7,965 nucleotides of DNA from Pseudoflavonifractor sp964504285 (GTDB lineage: Bacteria > Bacillota > Clostridia > Oscillospirales > Oscillospiraceae): positions 1-7,965 of the forward strand of contig CAZDDZ010000104.1 in assembly GCA_964504285.1 (NCBI GenBank), in the 5' to 3' direction. The first letter of the stretch is position 1. Each line of letters begins with the position of its first letter. Positions 6,429-7,965 of this stretch are shown here, piece after piece. Under the pieces are notes generated by a model. The model saw only the letters and a program-made list of their open reading frames with translations. It searched no databases and had not been told where the DNA came from. Both the position numbers and the translations under genes were made by a program.

Positions 6429-6632
6429 CTTTCTTTGTAGGTCTTCTGACTTGCGTTTATGGAGAAAAAACTCCTGCGTCCGCGCTCTGCCTTCCCGGAA
6501 CTTCCATTCCAGTGACTGACTTTCGTCAACGAGCGGCGGCCTCAACGCTTACAGCGGCGGTACCGTTCGGGATTCTAACCCGATTCCCTTGTTCACCCCC
6601 ACAGGTTCATCGCCTGCGTGGTCACAAAAAAG
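6429..6632 (-). promoter_or_regulatory. Cobalamin (B12) riboswitch aptamer
   Basis: Minus-strand reading shows the conserved parts of the cobalamin riboswitch family in order. These are AAGGGAAT (6590-6583), the hairpin CGGG-TTAGAAT-CCCG (6582-6568), CCGCCGCTGTAA (6560-6549), and GTCACTGG (6516-6509). Then come GGGAAGGC (6496-6489) and AAGTCAGAAGACCTAC (6452-6437), which corresponds to the 3' B12-box element (AGCCAGGAGACCTGCC type). P2 is visible as CGCAGG/CCTGTG. The closing P1 pairs CTTTTTTGT (6632-6624) with ACAAAGAAAG (6438-6429), with one bulged base. The element heads the four-gene operon and should lower its expression when cobalamin is plentiful. Assignment to an adenosyl- or hydroxo/methylcobalamin class cannot be made reliably by eye. 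Confidence 0.92.
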
Positions 6633-6682
6633 ATATTTAGTTATGATGTGGAAAAAACAATTTTCCAGCACTCAGTTTCTCC

Positions 6683-6711
6683 ATATTATCACCAAAGCAA
6701 AGAAATGTAAA
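6683..6711 (-). promoter_or_regulatory. Sigma-A-type promoter of the B12 uptake operon
   Basis: On the minus strand TTTACA (6711-6706) and TAATAT (6688-6683) are separated by exactly 17 bases. A TG dinucleotide one base before the -10 box (6691-6690) makes an extended -10. The predicted transcript start is near 6676, giving a leader of about 400 bases that includes the whole riboswitch. Confidence 0.7.
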
Positions 6712-6712
6712 G

Positions 6713-6734
6713 GCTCTAAAAGGATTTTATGAGC
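6713..6734 (-). terminator. Terminator-like hairpin at the end of the ABC permease gene
   Basis: On the minus strand GCTC and TAAAA, separated by one bulged A, pair with TTTTA and GAGC around a TCC loop. The sequence then continues CTTTACATTTCTTT. The hairpin includes the stop codon of the upstream gene. The T-rich sequence after it is interrupted and doubles as the -35 region of the B12 operon promoter. It is a weak terminator candidate. Confidence 0.35.
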
Positions 6735-7965
6735 TCCGGTCAGAATCTTGAGCGTGGGTGAGGAGCAGGTGAGTATCGTCAATAATGCCAAGGGAGCGGA
6801 GCACCTCCAGCGTGCGCTTGGCGGTGGTCTGGGGGGTAATGCGTACCGTCCAGGTGTCATCCTTGGTAGCATAGGGCATATCGCCCACCGGTTTATCTTG
6901 AATATTGGGTGTGTAGAAGGTCAGCGTTAAGTCGCCTACGGCACAGGTTTCGTAACGGTTGAGGTCGTTAAAAAGGTAGCGCCGGCCCAAATCGCCCGCC
7001 CGCATATCCAGCTTAATGGCGGTAAGCAGGGCATCCCGTCCCTCGTCACCCTTAATCGCAACGGCATCGTAAAGACCGGTATCAGGGTTAAAAAGGTCAA
7101 TAGAGGCGTCGATAAGCGAAAGATTACGGTCGGTGGGCAGGTGGCCGAAGTAGTAGTTGTAGTATTGGCTGGGGCGGTTAAGCAGTGAATTCAGCAGGTA
7201 GGGGACGGTACCCGGAGTTTCCAGGTCGGCGGCATAGATGGGCACGTCGTAGGCGCGGTGGAGGACCTTTCCGCTGTGCAGGGTGTAGTCAATGCGCAGG
7301 TACACCGTTCGGGATGTTTCTATATAGAGGTTAACTTCGGGTGTTGTGGAAACGGCCTGGGTGACATTGCTGCTATTGTGGTCGGGAATCGATTTTTGGG
7401 CATTAATTTGACGGTGCAGCTCCAGCACAAGGGAAATATCCGATTTAGAGGTAAAGGTAAGGTAGGCGTAGCCGCCGTCGTCATCCGGGCTGCTGCTCAC
7501 ACCGGAGAGGGAGACCGAGGCCACGGCGTTAGAGTTGGGTACCCGCTGGAAGCCAAAGAGGTCAAATTCCAGGCTGGTGGCCAGCAAAATCAGCGCCAGA
7601 GAAAAGGCGACCACACCCTTCCAGCCCTTGCGAAAGACCTTAAAGGATTTTCGCAAGAGCATTTCCGCGGCAAAGTAGCCCGCCGCGCCCGCCACCAGCA
7701 GGCAGCACAGGAGGGGCCACATGCCGGAGGGAAGAACCGAATAAAAAATATTGTGCAGGAGACTGCCCAGGAAAATGGCCGCGCAAAACGCCACGCCGTA
7801 TTTAAAAATCGGGCGCACCCAACGGATGGAAACCACGTCCCCCGCACTTTCCAGCTTGCGCTTGCGGTAGGAAAACAAGGCAAGTCCCGCCAGCACCAGG
7901 CCAACCAAGCCGTAAAGAAGAATGGAGGGGATACCATCCAGGCGGAGAACGTCAGTACCAATTTC
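6727..7965 (-). CDS. ABC-2-type permease / DUF6449-like membrane protein, 5' end missing
   Basis: The last 412 residues of a gene whose frame stays open to the window edge, so the true start lies outside. An internal TTG at 7908 is not credible as a start because it falls in the middle of a membrane helix. Hydrophobic segments lie at about 12-34, 54-76, 82-101 and 116-132 of the visible part. Between the first two is YRKRKLESAGD (33-43), and further on FRKGWKG and EFDLFGF. This pattern is typical of clostridial ABC permeases ending in a DUF6449 domain, which are usually encoded with an ABC ATPase and often a GntR-type regulator. The rest (about 133-412) is a predicted extracytoplasmic domain starting with VASVSLSG. 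The substrate is unknown. It ends 454 bases before the B12 operon, beyond a separate promoter and riboswitch, so I see no functional link. Family recognition is from memory of the motif pattern. Confidence 0.75.
   Translation of the reverse strand, partial: EIGTDVLRLDGIPSILLYGLVGLVLAGLALFSYRKRKLESAGDVVSIRWVRPIFKYGVAFCAAIFLGSLLHNIFYSVLPSGMWPLLCCLLVAGAAGYFAAEMLLRKSFKVFRKGWKGVVAFSLALILLATSLEFDLFGFQRVPNSNAVASVSLSGVSSSPDDDGGYAYLTFTSKSDISLVLELHRQINAQKSIPDHNSSNVTQAVSTTPEVNLYIETSRTVYLRIDYTLHSGKVLHRAYDVPIYAADLETPGTVPYLLNSLLNRPSQYYNYYFGHLPTDRNLSLIDASIDLFNPDTGLYDAVAIKGDEGRDALLTAIKLDMRAGDLGRRYLFNDLNRYETCAVGDLTLTFYTPNIQDKPVGDMPYATKDDTWTVRITPQTTAKRTLEVLRSLGIIDDTHLLLTHAQDSDRSS

Noticed and set aside
6285..6640. 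Open frames over the intergenic control region (86 codons minus, 109 codons plus)
   Set aside because: The conserved riboswitch aptamer and the perfect terminator explain this sequence; neither frame has a convincing start signal.
6649..6667. AT-rich hairpin TGGAAAA/TTTTCCA near the start of the leader, considered as a terminator
   Set aside because: The stem is weak and no T-tract follows on the minus strand. It lies inside the predicted leader, so it is not the upstream gene's terminator.
7590..7961. Minus-strand open frame of 123 codons overlapping the permease gene in another frame
   Set aside because: The Trp/Phe/Cys-rich product is a frame-shifted shadow of the membrane helices in the real frame, which shows the permease family motifs.

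Overview
The window is a stretch of a moderately GC-rich Bacillota chromosome, most likely a Clostridia/Oscillospiraceae-type gut anaerobe. The reasons are the S-layer-homology anchoring, strong AGGAGG-type ribosome binding sites, use of TTG starts, ECF-type vitamin transport, and a DUF6449-type ABC permease. This placement is an inference from gene content only. Every real gene I can support lies on the minus strand; the plus-strand open frames are antisense shadows.

Reading in the direction of transcription (high to low coordinates): (1) 7965-6727 is the 3' part of a membrane protein of the ABC-2 permease/DUF6449 type, cut by the window edge. (2) 6726-6273 is a 454-base control region. It holds a terminator-like hairpin at the end of the upstream gene, an extended -10 promoter, a cobalamin (B12) riboswitch of about 204 bases, an extra hairpin, and a perfect 13-bp rho-independent terminator before the first gene. 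(3) 6272-196 is a tight four-gene operon: a secreted SLH-anchored alpha-helical toroid protein, a membrane-tethered DUF4430 (transcobalamin C-terminal-like) protein, an EcfT transmembrane component, and a large fusion of two ECF ATPase domains with an ECF S-component. Gaps are 12 and 6 bases, then a 28-base overlap. (4) 195-1 is non-coding and holds three consecutive hairpins; the one nearest the operon is a probable terminator.

The four genes make sense as one vitamin B12 (or corrinoid) capture and import machine, switched off by B12 through the riboswitch. The transporter resembles the predicted cobalamin ECF transporter CbrTUV of comparative genomics, here reduced to two polypeptides. The two extracellular proteins match the two halves of animal intrinsic factor/transcobalamin: an alpha6/alpha6 helical toroid and a small beta-rich domain. 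Here they are split into two translationally linked genes, the first with a cell-wall anchor and the second with a membrane anchor. A split, surface-tethered transcobalamin-like trap feeding an ECF importer is the most interesting idea in the window. The fold assignments and riboswitch are well supported; joint cobalamin binding by the two halves is an inference.
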